From: an uncultured Eubacteriales bacterium
GTDB taxonomy: Bacteria > Bacillota > Clostridia > UBA1381
Assembly (NCBI GenBank): GCA_905199755.1
Contig: CAJKHT010000005.1
Location: forward strand, 1-64,000
Length of the DNA stretch: 64,000 nucleotides
Direction: 5' to 3'
In this document: in pieces, positions 52,864 through 61,126 of the stretch
Numbering within the stretch: the first letter of the stretch is position 1
Layout: each line of letters begins with the position of its first letter
Position numbers and translations under genes: made by a program
The notes under the pieces: model-generated
The model's input: only the letters and a program-made list of their open reading frames with translations
Databases searched by the model: none
Told to the model about the DNA's origin: nothing

Positions 52864-55800
52864 TCATTCAAGAGTATATATAAAATCGGTTTCCGTATAT
52901 CCCCCGGAGTCGCTGTAGGTTCTTAATGTATACACTCCGTCACAGTCAAGTGCGGCAAAAACCGTACATTCTCCGTTTTCGGGTGCGGTATACATATTGT
53001 AATACACCACGTCCCCGTCCTTTAATATTTCAGCACTTACGTACTCACCCGGCTTTGCACTTACGGTTTTGATTATATTTCCCGTAAATTTCTCCGCCAG
53101 CTGCACCGTGCCGAATTCCCACGGTCTTGCTCTGTTGTACGTTTTGCCCCACACATATTTTCCTTTTTCCGCATTATCGGCACCGTATTCCGCAAGCTTA
53201 AATCCAAAGCTTATCTTTCCGTCCTCGCGGTAAAAATACGGATACAACTGTGTAAACGGGATATGCATACAGTAATATGTATAATTTCCCTCATCCGCGG
53301 CAAACCCCTGTGCGCCGTTTACCGTTTCACCGCTGCCGCTGTAATCATCGGACGGCATATCTCCGCATATGTCCGGAGCAAGCGTTTTTGTTATCGTGCC
53401 ACCGCTTTTTGAAAGCACACCCGTTATTTCAACAACATCGGAGGCTATACCGTTTGCAAACGTATCAATGCCGATTACAAGCTGTGCCTTTACCGCATCA
53501 CCGCTTACCGTTCTCACCATGCAGTCAAAGCCGTCACTGCATTTATGAACCGCAAAATCCGCGGACTCGGAAATTGTGTTCCACGTTATGCCGCTGTCCG
53601 CAATCCGATTGCCGTCATGGCTGAAAATTTCCTTATAAGATGCCCCACCGTTCAGTCCGTCCGTGCTTTTTTTATTCACTTCGTTTTCGCTGTACAAAAC
53701 GGCTCCGTCATATATATGCTCTCCTCCTGCCGGGGAAAGGTACGAAAATGCATTTTCGTCAAGTCTGGAAACAAAATATACCGTATCGGCACACACCGTA
53801 AAACCGTCAGTGCCTATGCTTCTTCCCTCCCAGTCGAGAACGGACGCATTTTCGGAAAATCTTATATCCGCCGCATTTGCCGCATCAAGCTCGTCACCCC
53901 ACAGAATATATAACGGCTTTCCGTCACATGCAAGCTTTACAATATTGACATTGCCCGTCTTGTATTCTTCACGGTAGCTTATATCCGTCCCCGACACCGA
54001 AATCAGCGTATTCAGCACACCTGCCGCAAAGCGTGGCTCATAGTACGGCAGCTTGCGGAATATTCCTGCCGCCACGGTTGTGAATTTATCCGTCATGTTA
54101 TCGAGAATCATGCAGTCGCTGCCCTGAACGGAATTATCATACGGCTGGAAAAATGCTATTTTCTCAACACCGTATTTTATCTGGCGCAGATAATCCTTTA
54201 TAAGCCGCAGCCCCAGCTGCTTTTCGGTAAAATAAATATCCGAGGACGAGCCGTTAAACAGGATTGTATGTGCTTCGGTATTTATAACACCCTTATTGCT
54301 GTCAAGTCCCAGCCGTGAATTAACATCAAAGCAGTTCCACGGATCGAGGTCATAACCGTGCATTGCAAGCTTATCGGTATATTGCCAGCCGCCTTTTTCA
54401 AGGAACTGCCTGTAAAACGACAAATATCTTTTTGCACCTATACCGCCCATGGTTACCGTATCATTTCCGCCGCTTTTGCTTTTAAGCGTATCGTATGCCG
54501 ATTTGAGCATATTTACGTAGTTTTCGGCGCTGTCACTCCAGAATGTACTTCCGCCCGGCAGATGCGGCTCGTTATAAATTTCCCACGTATCAACCAAATC
54601 CCCGTAGCGCGCATACAAATCATGCAGAAAATCCGTGAGATACGTCATATCTTCCGGCGCATACCTTGCATACCGCGGAACAAGTCCGCCGCTTTCGTCT
54701 TTCACGGGCGATGCCCATTTCGGAGTATAAAGTATATTTCCTATTACGTCGAAATTAAGCTCATTTCTTATTCTGTCAAAAATTTTATCATAGTCTGGCC
54801 AATTGTACGCTTTGCCGTTTGCTTCGGTCACGTTATCGGGTTCTATATCCTTCCACGAAAATGCATGCAGCCGTACAAACGACATTCCCAGCCTGTCGGC
54901 AATATCCAAATCGTAATCACCGTCATAATTCGCTATCGACATACCGTAAAGCTTATTGCGCTCCGAAATATCCGGATTGTTAAAGGACGTAACATAAAAA
55001 TCATGGTATTCACGGTCTATGTAATACAGCTTTTGGGTTGTGCTGCTGTAATTCGCCTTATATTTCATGCTTTCATAAATAACCCTGTTATCCTCGGTTA
55101 CGGCACTAAACACCACGCGGTAAAATCCGCTCTGCTTCGGGGTATATGTCCAGCCGTTTTCCGAAACCTCTTTTAAAGAAAGCGATACTTCATCTATAGA
55201 TTCATTATCCGAGTTATACACCCGTCCGCATATTTCGGATATTTTTCCGTTTACGGGATATTTAAGAGTATACTTTACCGTGTCACCGAGACTGTACCAG
55301 CTCAGTTTTTCATCACATTGCATATTGAATACACAGTCATCTATGCACAGCGAATCATAGTAAAGCTGCCCCGATGCACCGAAAGCATACGATGTACAGA
55401 ATGCCACCGAAACCTTTGCCGCACCGTCGGGATAGCTTTCGGGATTCACATACAGCTGTTCGTTTTTCCAGACGTCCGCACTGACATTTTTTGAATATGT
55501 ATAGTCAAATGTAAAATCCGAGCCTTTGAATTTGTTATTTTCATCATAATAGAGCAATACAATCCTCGGTGTATTTCCGTCATAATCCTCCGAGCATTTC
55601 ACCTTAAAGGATATTGACAAGCCGTTTTCGGGCAGGGAAAGCCACGGACTGCATATTCCGTCAAATCCTTTTTTGACTGCACCCAATGCCAGATAGCCGC
55701 CGTCACAAGCTGTTATGTCAAAAGGCGATGCAGCGCCGTTCCAGCCGTTTACGCTCCATTTTTCGGGCAGCTTTCCGCCTGTTACTGCCGATGTGTTCTT

Positions 55801-56757
55801 ATACGTTTCTTCTTTTTCAAAGCCTGTATATGCAAGTGCGTTTTTTACGCTTATACCGCCCTGCGATATATCGGCAATGCCGTTTTTCGATGCCGGATAC
55901 ATGCTGTCACTTTTAAACACGAATACGGAAACAGGGCAATCGGACTTAAAATTTTCATCCAGCCCGAAAAACACCTCCGCATAGCTGTCAAACCCCTTAT
56001 GCGTGTATTCCTGTTTTTCGACCGCAATCAGCTTGCTTCTGTCAGCCGAATAAAATGCCGCAAACACATCACATACATCACCTGCATTTATGTTTTCCGA
56101 AATTTCCGTACCTACTGATACAATCTCATTTTTTATATCCGTAATCGGCTTATCTTTTGCCGCTCTCTCACGGTAAACCGCCAAATTTTCCGCCGTTTGA
56201 AAAAACTCTGCACTTGTCAGTCCGCAGCCTGCAAAGCTGCCGCCCATGGCAAGACCTCTTTTATAGCTTACCAGACGGTTTCGGCTGTGGTTTTCGTACA
56301 CGGTGATATTATACACACTCTCGTTTAAATCAAGCTGTATCACGGCGCAGTACTCCTTATTTTCATCAATGCCATCCGCTATGATACATTCGTCATTCAT
56401 GGCATTTACCGTGGCAAGTAAAAATCCGCCATCCGTTTTATCCGTTCTCAGCCGCAAAATCTCCGTTTTGTCCGCCGAACCGTAATTTTGCACATTAAAG
56501 CTGCACAAATCGGTATTTTGCGGAGTAAAGTCAAATAATATTTCTGTTTTGCCGCTCATGGGAAAATCCGCTATATCATAGCTTTTTGCCGCAGCTTCCC
56601 GTTTTTCATACAGAGTATATCTGCACTTTATAAAATCCCCAGCATATATTTCTTCCGCACTTACTGCCGATAATGCAGCGGCGGTGAGCATTGCCGCTAA
56701 CACAAAGGCTAAAATTCTGCCAAGCCGGACTGCCGATTGTTTTCTTAAAATATTCAT
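52864..56757 (-). CDS. Giant secreted clan GH-A glycosidase (GH39-like) with accessory domains
   Basis: 1297 residues from ATG (M-N-I-L-R-K-Q) with GGAG 6 bases upstream; the frame runs 63 bases further up without a ribosome binding site. Signal peptide to ~A-V-S-A (33). Beta-rich modules at ~35-310 and ~320-480 (carbohydrate-binding-like, F-E-K-E-E-T-Y then Y-Y-D-S-L-C-I-D-D), Ig-like ~485-570. Barrel ~585-890: R-L-H-A-F-S-W-K-D-I-E-P, acid/base E730 in W-E-I-Y-N-E-P-H, M-H-G-Y-D-L-D-P-W-N, and nucleophile E828 in N-T-E-A-H. A C-terminal CBM9-like domain (~1080-1260) follows. The core is paralogous to the gene at the right edge. GH family not certain. Confidence 0.88.
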   Translation of the reverse strand: MNILRKQSAVRLGRILAFVLAAMLTAAALSAVSAEEIYAGDFIKCRYTLYEKREAAAKSYDIADFPMSGKTEILFDFTPQNTDLCSFNVQNYGSADKTEILRLRTDKTDGGFLLATVNAMNDECIIADGIDENKEYCAVIQLDLNESVYNITVYENHSRNRLVSYKRGLAMGGSFAGCGLTSAEFFQTAENLAVYRERAAKDKPITDIKNEIVSVGTEISENINAGDVCDVFAAFYSADRSKLIAVEKQEYTHKGFDSYAEVFFGLDENFKSDCPVSVFVFKSDSMYPASKNGIADISQGGISVKNALAYTGFEKEETYKNTSAVTGGKLPEKWSVNGWNGAASPFDITACDGGYLALGAVKKGFDGICSPWLSLPENGLSISFKVKCSEDYDGNTPRIVLLYYDENNKFKGSDFTFDYTYSKNVSADVWKNEQLYVNPESYPDGAAKVSVAFCTSYAFGASGQLYYDSLCIDDCVFNMQCDEKLSWYSLGDTVKYTLKYPVNGKISEICGRVYNSDNESIDEVSLSLKEVSENGWTYTPKQSGFYRVVFSAVTEDNRVIYESMKYKANYSSTTQKLYYIDREYHDFYVTSFNNPDISERNKLYGMSIANYDGDYDLDIADRLGMSFVRLHAFSWKDIEPDNVTEANGKAYNWPDYDKIFDRIRNELNFDVIGNILYTPKWASPVKDESGGLVPRYARYAPEDMTYLTDFLHDLYARYGDLVDTWEIYNEPHLPGGSTFWSDSAENYVNMLKSAYDTLKSKSGGNDTVTMGGIGAKRYLSFYRQFLEKGGWQYTDKLAMHGYDLDPWNCFDVNSRLGLDSNKGVINTEAHTILFNGSSSDIYFTEKQLGLRLIKDYLRQIKYGVEKIAFFQPYDNSVQGSDCMILDNMTDKFTTVAAGIFRKLPYYEPRFAAGVLNTLISVSGTDISYREEYKTGNVNIVKLACDGKPLYILWGDELDAANAADIRFSENASVLDWEGRSIGTDGFTVCADTVYFVSRLDENAFSYLSPAGGEHIYDGAVLYSENEVNKKSTDGLNGGASYKEIFSHDGNRIADSGITWNTISESADFAVHKCSDGFDCMVRTVSGDAVKAQLVIGIDTFANGIASDVVEITGVLSKSGGTITKTLAPDICGDMPSDDYSGSGETVNGAQGFAADEGNYTYYCMHIPFTQLYPYFYREDGKISFGFKLAEYGADNAEKGKYVWGKTYNRARPWEFGTVQLAEKFTGNIIKTVSAKPGEYVSAEILKDGDVVYYNMYTAPENGECTVFAALDCDGVYTLRTYSDSGGYTETDFIYTLE

Positions 56758-56816
56758 TTTTATCTCCGTTCTGCCGCCGTACGGCGGCACAAAGCATAAC
56801 ATGTAAAAAGCCGCAA

Positions 56817-57965
56817 TCACTCGGTCTGAGCCACAATACCGTTTTCAATATGAATTGTTTTTTCTGTAACGTCGGTGCATACGTACATTTCCTCGGGATT
56901 TCTCCACATAAATGTTTTGGCGGTGTAGTCGCCGTCGGGTAAATCCGAAACATCGGTGCTTACATGATAATCATAAAAAGCCGTAAGCAGCAATGCGTCC
57001 GCGCTTTTCTGCGCCGGAACATCGCCCTCGTATTCACCCGCGCTTTTCACGAGTGCGCCGTTTTCATCGTAAATTCCCAAAAACAGATACGGCACGTTTT
57101 TGAAACAATCCGCCGGAGAATAGCTGTTATCGTTTATACAGTTAAGAATTTTTGCATCGGCGCGAACCTCGCTGCTGTCAGTCTCTGCCGTAAGCTCAGG
57201 CTTCCACATAAAGAAACGCTCGTAAAACATTTTCTCGTCCGAAGTTTTCATTTTCACCTTTCCGTTTGAAACAAGCGAAAACGTGTATCTTGTTTCCGTA
57301 TTTGCAAAGGTATCCATAGCAACATTCAAGCCCGTGGATTTTGAGGACATGCGCACATATCCCGTTTCCGGATCGCTGAAGGTTGTTACTATTTTTCCGC
57401 CTGCCGACATATCCGCCTCAATTTTCAGATGATATGTCTTTCCGTACTGCAAAAGCGTGTCCTCTTTGTGTCCCCATATTGTTCCGATAGGGTGCGATAT
57501 GGGATTGTTTGAGCTGTCATTTTCCCAGCTTATGTAATACTGTTCCGTTTTGGAGTCTTTGGTGAATTTTATATTCGCACCGTTTGACGAGCTTCCCAGC
57601 TTAATCATAAGGAAATTTTCAAGCGTTTCCATCTCAAAATCAAACTCATACGTAAAGCTGTTTTTCCACCGCTGAGAACCGTATATATATTTTGCCGTTC
57701 TGAATCTGCATGCCGCAGCGGCGCCGTTTCCGCTCTGCTCGCTTATTATTGTTCTGCCTGTAATATCGCCCTGCTTTCCGTTGGTGTAATCTATTACATT
57801 TTCATTATTGAGCTTAATTGTCTGATTCGGCTCAAGTGTTTCCGGCGTATAGAGACTTACCCTTTGAGGATAAAGCAGTTCAAAATCAGCCGCTTTTGCA
57901 CCCGATGCACCGATTAATACGGTAACAGCCGCTATACACAGCGCTTTTTTTACAGCATTTCTCAT
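56817..57965 (-). CDS. Secreted lectin-like protein of unknown function
   Basis: 382 residues. AAGGAG ~10 bases before ATG; signal peptide ends G-A-K-A-A (~25). Residues ~45-245 look like a concanavalin-type beta-sandwich (F-T-Y-E-F-D-F-E-M-E, Y-H-L-K-I-E-A-D-M-S-A-G-G-K). Residues ~250-382 are a second beta domain also hinted at in neighbouring proteins (D-G-D-Y-T-A-K-T-F-M-W). No catalytic Glu pair is evident, so binding is more likely than cleavage. First gene of the five-gene glycan operon, 59 bases before the giant GH-A gene. Family not recognised. Confidence 0.8.
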   Translation of the reverse strand: MRNAVKKALCIAAVTVLIGASGAKAADFELLYPQRVSLYTPETLEPNQTIKLNNENVIDYTNGKQGDITGRTIISEQSGNGAAAACRFRTAKYIYGSQRWKNSFTYEFDFEMETLENFLMIKLGSSSNGANIKFTKDSKTEQYYISWENDSSNNPISHPIGTIWGHKEDTLLQYGKTYHLKIEADMSAGGKIVTTFSDPETGYVRMSSKSTGLNVAMDTFANTETRYTFSLVSNGKVKMKTSDEKMFYERFFMWKPELTAETDSSEVRADAKILNCINDNSYSPADCFKNVPYLFLGIYDENGALVKSAGEYEGDVPAQKSADALLLTAFYDYHVSTDVSDLPDGDYTAKTFMWRNPEEMYVCTDVTEKTIHIENGIVAQTE

Positions 57966-58088
57966 AATCCCATTTCTCCTTTTCTCATTTATAACAGAAT
58001 AATATCATATTTTGTTAATTTTGCATAGTAGGGCTTTTTTCACAAACTATGTTTAGGTTTTTATCAACGCATAAAAGAAAGCATAATA

Positions 58089-58121
58089 AAAACGGTGCAA
58101 AAAATCTTTTTACACCGTTTT
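58089..58121 (-). terminator. Terminator of the orphan response regulator
   Basis: On minus: AAACGGTG / CACCGTTT stem around an A/T-rich loop, followed by TTATT. Confidence 0.75.
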
Positions 58122-58126
58122 TTTTA

Positions 58127-58813
58127 TTAATGTTTTAAAAAATTTTCAAATATCCGCAGTTCCGCCAAATCCTTAATCATCGCTTTGCAGTTGGTATAGC
58201 CCATCTTCTTTAAAATATTGCTTACATAGCTGCGCACCGTAACCTTTTCTATAACAAGGAAATCGGAAATTTCGGCATATGTTTTATTAAGATACAGCTG
58301 CTGCAATACTTCATATTCACGGGGCGAAAGTGTCGATATTTTATTCATTACAAACAAAAGCGACTGCTGACGCTGCTGTATCCGATTTGCTTCATCGGCA
58401 ATATTATATAACAGACGCTGGAAAAATCCGATTTTATTCGTGTATGTATCAATAATCGCTTTTTCCAGTTCCTCCACGGGCAAATCCTTTAAGAGGTAAT
58501 TATCCGCTCCGTTCGTAATCGCGTCAAGAATAAGATTTCCCTGGTCATGAACCGTTATTATAATTATCTTACACTCGGGATTAATACCCTTTAATTCGGG
58601 AATCATTTCAATGCCCGCATTGTTCTTGTCAAAATTCAGGTCAAGCAGAATAACATCGGGTTTTTTATCTCTTGCCAGTTCCATAACCTCGTCATGGTTG
58701 TTGGCTGTTCCGACAACTTCAAACTTTTCGTTTGATTTGAGCACCATGCTGAAATATTCGCATATGTAATTCATATCGTCACAAATGCCGATTTTAATTT
58801 TTTCCACAGACAA
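58127..58813 (-). CDS. NarL/LuxR-type response regulator (orphan)
   Basis: 228 residues. Receiver domain ~5-125: acidic D12-D13 in G-I-C-D-D-M, phospho-acceptor in V-I-L-L-D-L-N-F, I-T-V-H-D-Q, and conserved Lys in L-L-K-D-L. LuxR helix-turn-helix ~160-225: L-S-P-R-E-Y-E-V-L-Q-Q-L, I-E-K-V-T-V-R-S-Y-V-S-N-I-L-K-K-M-G. Start is TTG after GGGG, or GTG three codons on. No kinase gene beside it, so orphan in this window. A consensus promoter and own terminator isolate it between two glycosidase groups, which it may regulate. Confidence 0.93.
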   Translation of the reverse strand: MSVEKIKIGICDDMNYICEYFSMVLKSNEKFEVVGTANNHDEVMELARDKKPDVILLDLNFDKNNAGIEMIPELKGINPECKIIIITVHDQGNLILDAITNGADNYLLKDLPVEELEKAIIDTYTNKIGFFQRLLYNIADEANRIQQRQQSLLFVMNKISTLSPREYEVLQQLYLNKTYAEISDFLVIEKVTVRSYVSNILKKMGYTNCKAMIKDLAELRIFENFLKH

Positions 58814-58855
58814 TCAACCCCATATCATGTAAATAAAACACAGTCATATGAATAT

Positions 58856-58884
58856 ATTATAACACTCGCCATGAGAAATGTCAA
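58856..58884 (-). promoter_or_regulatory. Promoter of the orphan response regulator
   Basis: On minus: TTGACA, 17 bases, TATAAT: both boxes perfect consensus. Confidence 0.88.
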
Positions 58885-58907
58885 CCAAATGATTATACGT
58901 GAAGTCT

Positions 58908-61037
58908 TTACCAATCTACCCGTGTGGGCATGAAGAAAAAGAAGTCGCCGGTTATATGCTCACCCTTAATGTATGTTCCGTATTTTGGATCGTTTACAGC
59001 CTTAAAGCGCTCGTCAAGCACAGGTGTCATGTTATACGTTTTCGATACCGGGCCGACCGCCGCGCAGTTTTTACTGTATTCTTCACTGAAATAACACACC
59101 GTTGCATCGTTTAAACCCGAAACTTTGAATCTGCGTCTGTATCTGAAGCATGCCGCGGTTGCCTCGCGCACACTTATGATTCCGTCCTTTTGCTCAACAA
59201 AAACACGGCACTCCTTATGCTCGGAGCGTGCAAACCGATATGTCGAATGCCCGTCCCTGATTTCCGTTTCGCCGCACATCATAATCGGAGCGCCCAGCGG
59301 AAAATGCAGCTTTGTTTCCGTAGTTGTATTTGTGTTATAAACCGAAAAATACATACCGTTATTGTGTCTTGAAATGGTCATGGTAGGCGGCTTTGCACCG
59401 TCTGCTTTAAAATTATGTACAATACTGTATCCCAAATTGTCCGCCGCCTTTAAAAGCATATCGGGATCGGAGGAGGTATCAACCCACAGCGCATTTTTAA
59501 TGCCGTCGGCACAGCACCGTTCGCTCTTTTCCCCATACATTATTATATTTCCGCCGTTTTCCGAAAATTCCCGAAGTTTTTTTATTACCTCATCGTTTTT
59601 AAAGACCGGCACAATCAATATGCTTTTTTTGTACAGTTCTGTCGGGTGCTTTATAAAATTATCGGAGGAAACCGTGCAGTTAAGCGGAAAGCCTCTGTTT
59701 ATCGCATCGCAGATGAATTTATCGCCGAAATACATCTGCCTTAATTCATCATTCGTCTTTGACACGGTATACTCATGCATCGGATACACCCATACAAAAG
59801 GAGCAGGCTCATCGCTTTCATGCTTTTCCGCTTTTAAAATATGCGGTAAAGGCTCGTTTACACAGCAGTCGGGCATATTTCCGAACGAATTGTCAATCGC
59901 CAGAATACTTAAGCTTTCGGCAGACTGCATTTTTCCGTTTTTGTCTATTCTCGAAACAGCCATAGGCAAATAAATATCATGCGGATTGCTGTCGTAACGG
60001 TCATACCACGGACTGTTGAGCCACCACGGATCATGAATATAATATCTGAACATAAATCTGTCACCGGGAAGATTGCACACACGCGTCATATGCCCCATAA
60101 GCTCCAGTCCGAAATTATCATTAAGCGCTGCCCACGGCGAATTGGGAGGAGCGGTTATATTAAGATTACCGTTATATATATCATACAGCGGAACTCCGTC
60201 ACTCGCATAGTCAATTCCCACAGAATTGTTTGTTCCGCGTGTTCTTACCGGGAAATTGGGACAGCCGAGTCTGAAAAGCTTCCAGAAGTCAAAGACCGTA
60301 TTTTTAACGTTTTTCAGCTTTTCGGCATGGAAATTTTCACCGTCATATATTTTGCCCTCCTGGCTCCATGGGTTTACACTGAAGCCCATTCCGTTTGAAA
60401 GCCATATATAGTCAAAACCCATGTCGGCAAGAAATGCATTTGCCTGCTTTCCCAAAAACAGACCGAACGGGGTTTTATCGGGAATACCGTCGGGATATGC
60501 GGCATAACGGCGGCTGTCGGCATCAATCAGAGCTGTTGAATCTATAAATCCGCCCACCGCATCACTGCCGCCGCATATTTCTTTATGACGGTTGTATTTA
60601 AAATCCGATACCGCAAATTCGGGGCCTATGTCAAATGTTTCGCCGACGGTTATTTTTGCCGCAGGGAATGCCTTTTGCCCCTCCTCTTTAAATGCCGCAA
60701 CAATATTTTTGAGAATTTTATATGTCATTATCGGAGGATTTTTCATATAAAATTTCTTTTTTGAATGAATGGAACGCTCCATGTCGTCGTCCGAAACTGA
60801 CAGCGGCTTGTTTGCGTTTCCGATATAGCATGCCCATTCAAAGGTATCATCCGCATTTCCCGAATAATCAAGAATTTCACTGCCGTCAGCCGTCCACAGC
60901 ATGACGGAAATTTCTTCGCGGTTTTTCAGCAGCGGATACCATTGTCTGAAAATTTTTTTGCACACATTATGTATATATTCATTGTCCGTCTGCTTAAACG
61001 GCTTTAAGCTGACCTCCAGTGTAATGTCTTTAAACAT
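58908..61037 (-). CDS. Large cytosolic protein, glycosidase-like, family not recognised
   Basis: 709 residues from ATG (M-F-K-D-I-T-L-E-V) with GAGGA 6 bases upstream; the frame extends to 61100 without a ribosome binding site. No signal peptide or TM. Barrel-like pieces: I-S-V-M-L-W-T-A-D-G-S-E (~45), K-I-T-V-G-E-T-F-D-I-G-P-E (~130), F-D-Y-I-W-L-S-N-G-M-G-F (~205), R-F-M-F-R-Y-Y-I-H-D-P-W-W (~325). A glutamine-amidotransferase/GATase-like region, as in some GH42/GH-A enzymes, may lie at ~460-560 (S-E-N-G-G-N-I-I-M-Y-G-E). Likely an intracellular carbohydrate-active enzyme, by context. I do not know its family, and the catalytic residues are not assignable by eye. Confidence 0.8.
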   Translation of the reverse strand: MFKDITLEVSLKPFKQTDNEYIHNVCKKIFRQWYPLLKNREEISVMLWTADGSEILDYSGNADDTFEWACYIGNANKPLSVSDDDMERSIHSKKKFYMKNPPIMTYKILKNIVAAFKEEGQKAFPAAKITVGETFDIGPEFAVSDFKYNRHKEICGGSDAVGGFIDSTALIDADSRRYAAYPDGIPDKTPFGLFLGKQANAFLADMGFDYIWLSNGMGFSVNPWSQEGKIYDGENFHAEKLKNVKNTVFDFWKLFRLGCPNFPVRTRGTNNSVGIDYASDGVPLYDIYNGNLNITAPPNSPWAALNDNFGLELMGHMTRVCNLPGDRFMFRYYIHDPWWLNSPWYDRYDSNPHDIYLPMAVSRIDKNGKMQSAESLSILAIDNSFGNMPDCCVNEPLPHILKAEKHESDEPAPFVWVYPMHEYTVSKTNDELRQMYFGDKFICDAINRGFPLNCTVSSDNFIKHPTELYKKSILIVPVFKNDEVIKKLREFSENGGNIIMYGEKSERCCADGIKNALWVDTSSDPDMLLKAADNLGYSIVHNFKADGAKPPTMTISRHNNGMYFSVYNTNTTTETKLHFPLGAPIMMCGETEIRDGHSTYRFARSEHKECRVFVEQKDGIISVREATAACFRYRRRFKVSGLNDATVCYFSEEYSKNCAAVGPVSKTYNMTPVLDERFKAVNDPKYGTYIKGEHITGDFFFFMPTRVDW

Positions 61038-61069
61038 ATTATTCCTCACTTCAATTTCAGACAGACGAA

Positions 61070-61110
61070 ACGCCGCACGGAGTATTTTCATGCTCCGCAC
61101 GGTACGTTTC
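61070..61110. repeat. Short repeat between two glycan-cluster genes
   Basis: On minus CCGTGCGGAG and CTCCGTGCGG flank an 11-base A-rich loop. With two G-U pairs this makes a 10-bp RNA stem, and CCGTGCGG is also a direct repeat. No T-run, so a processing or stability hairpin rather than a terminator. Confidence 0.4.
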
Positions 61111-61126
61111 AGTCATTTTCCGAGTC

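Noticed and set aside
54358..55176. 272-residue plus-strand ORF
   Set aside because: Mirror frame of the giant GH-A gene, composition typical of an antisense shadow, no ribosome binding site.
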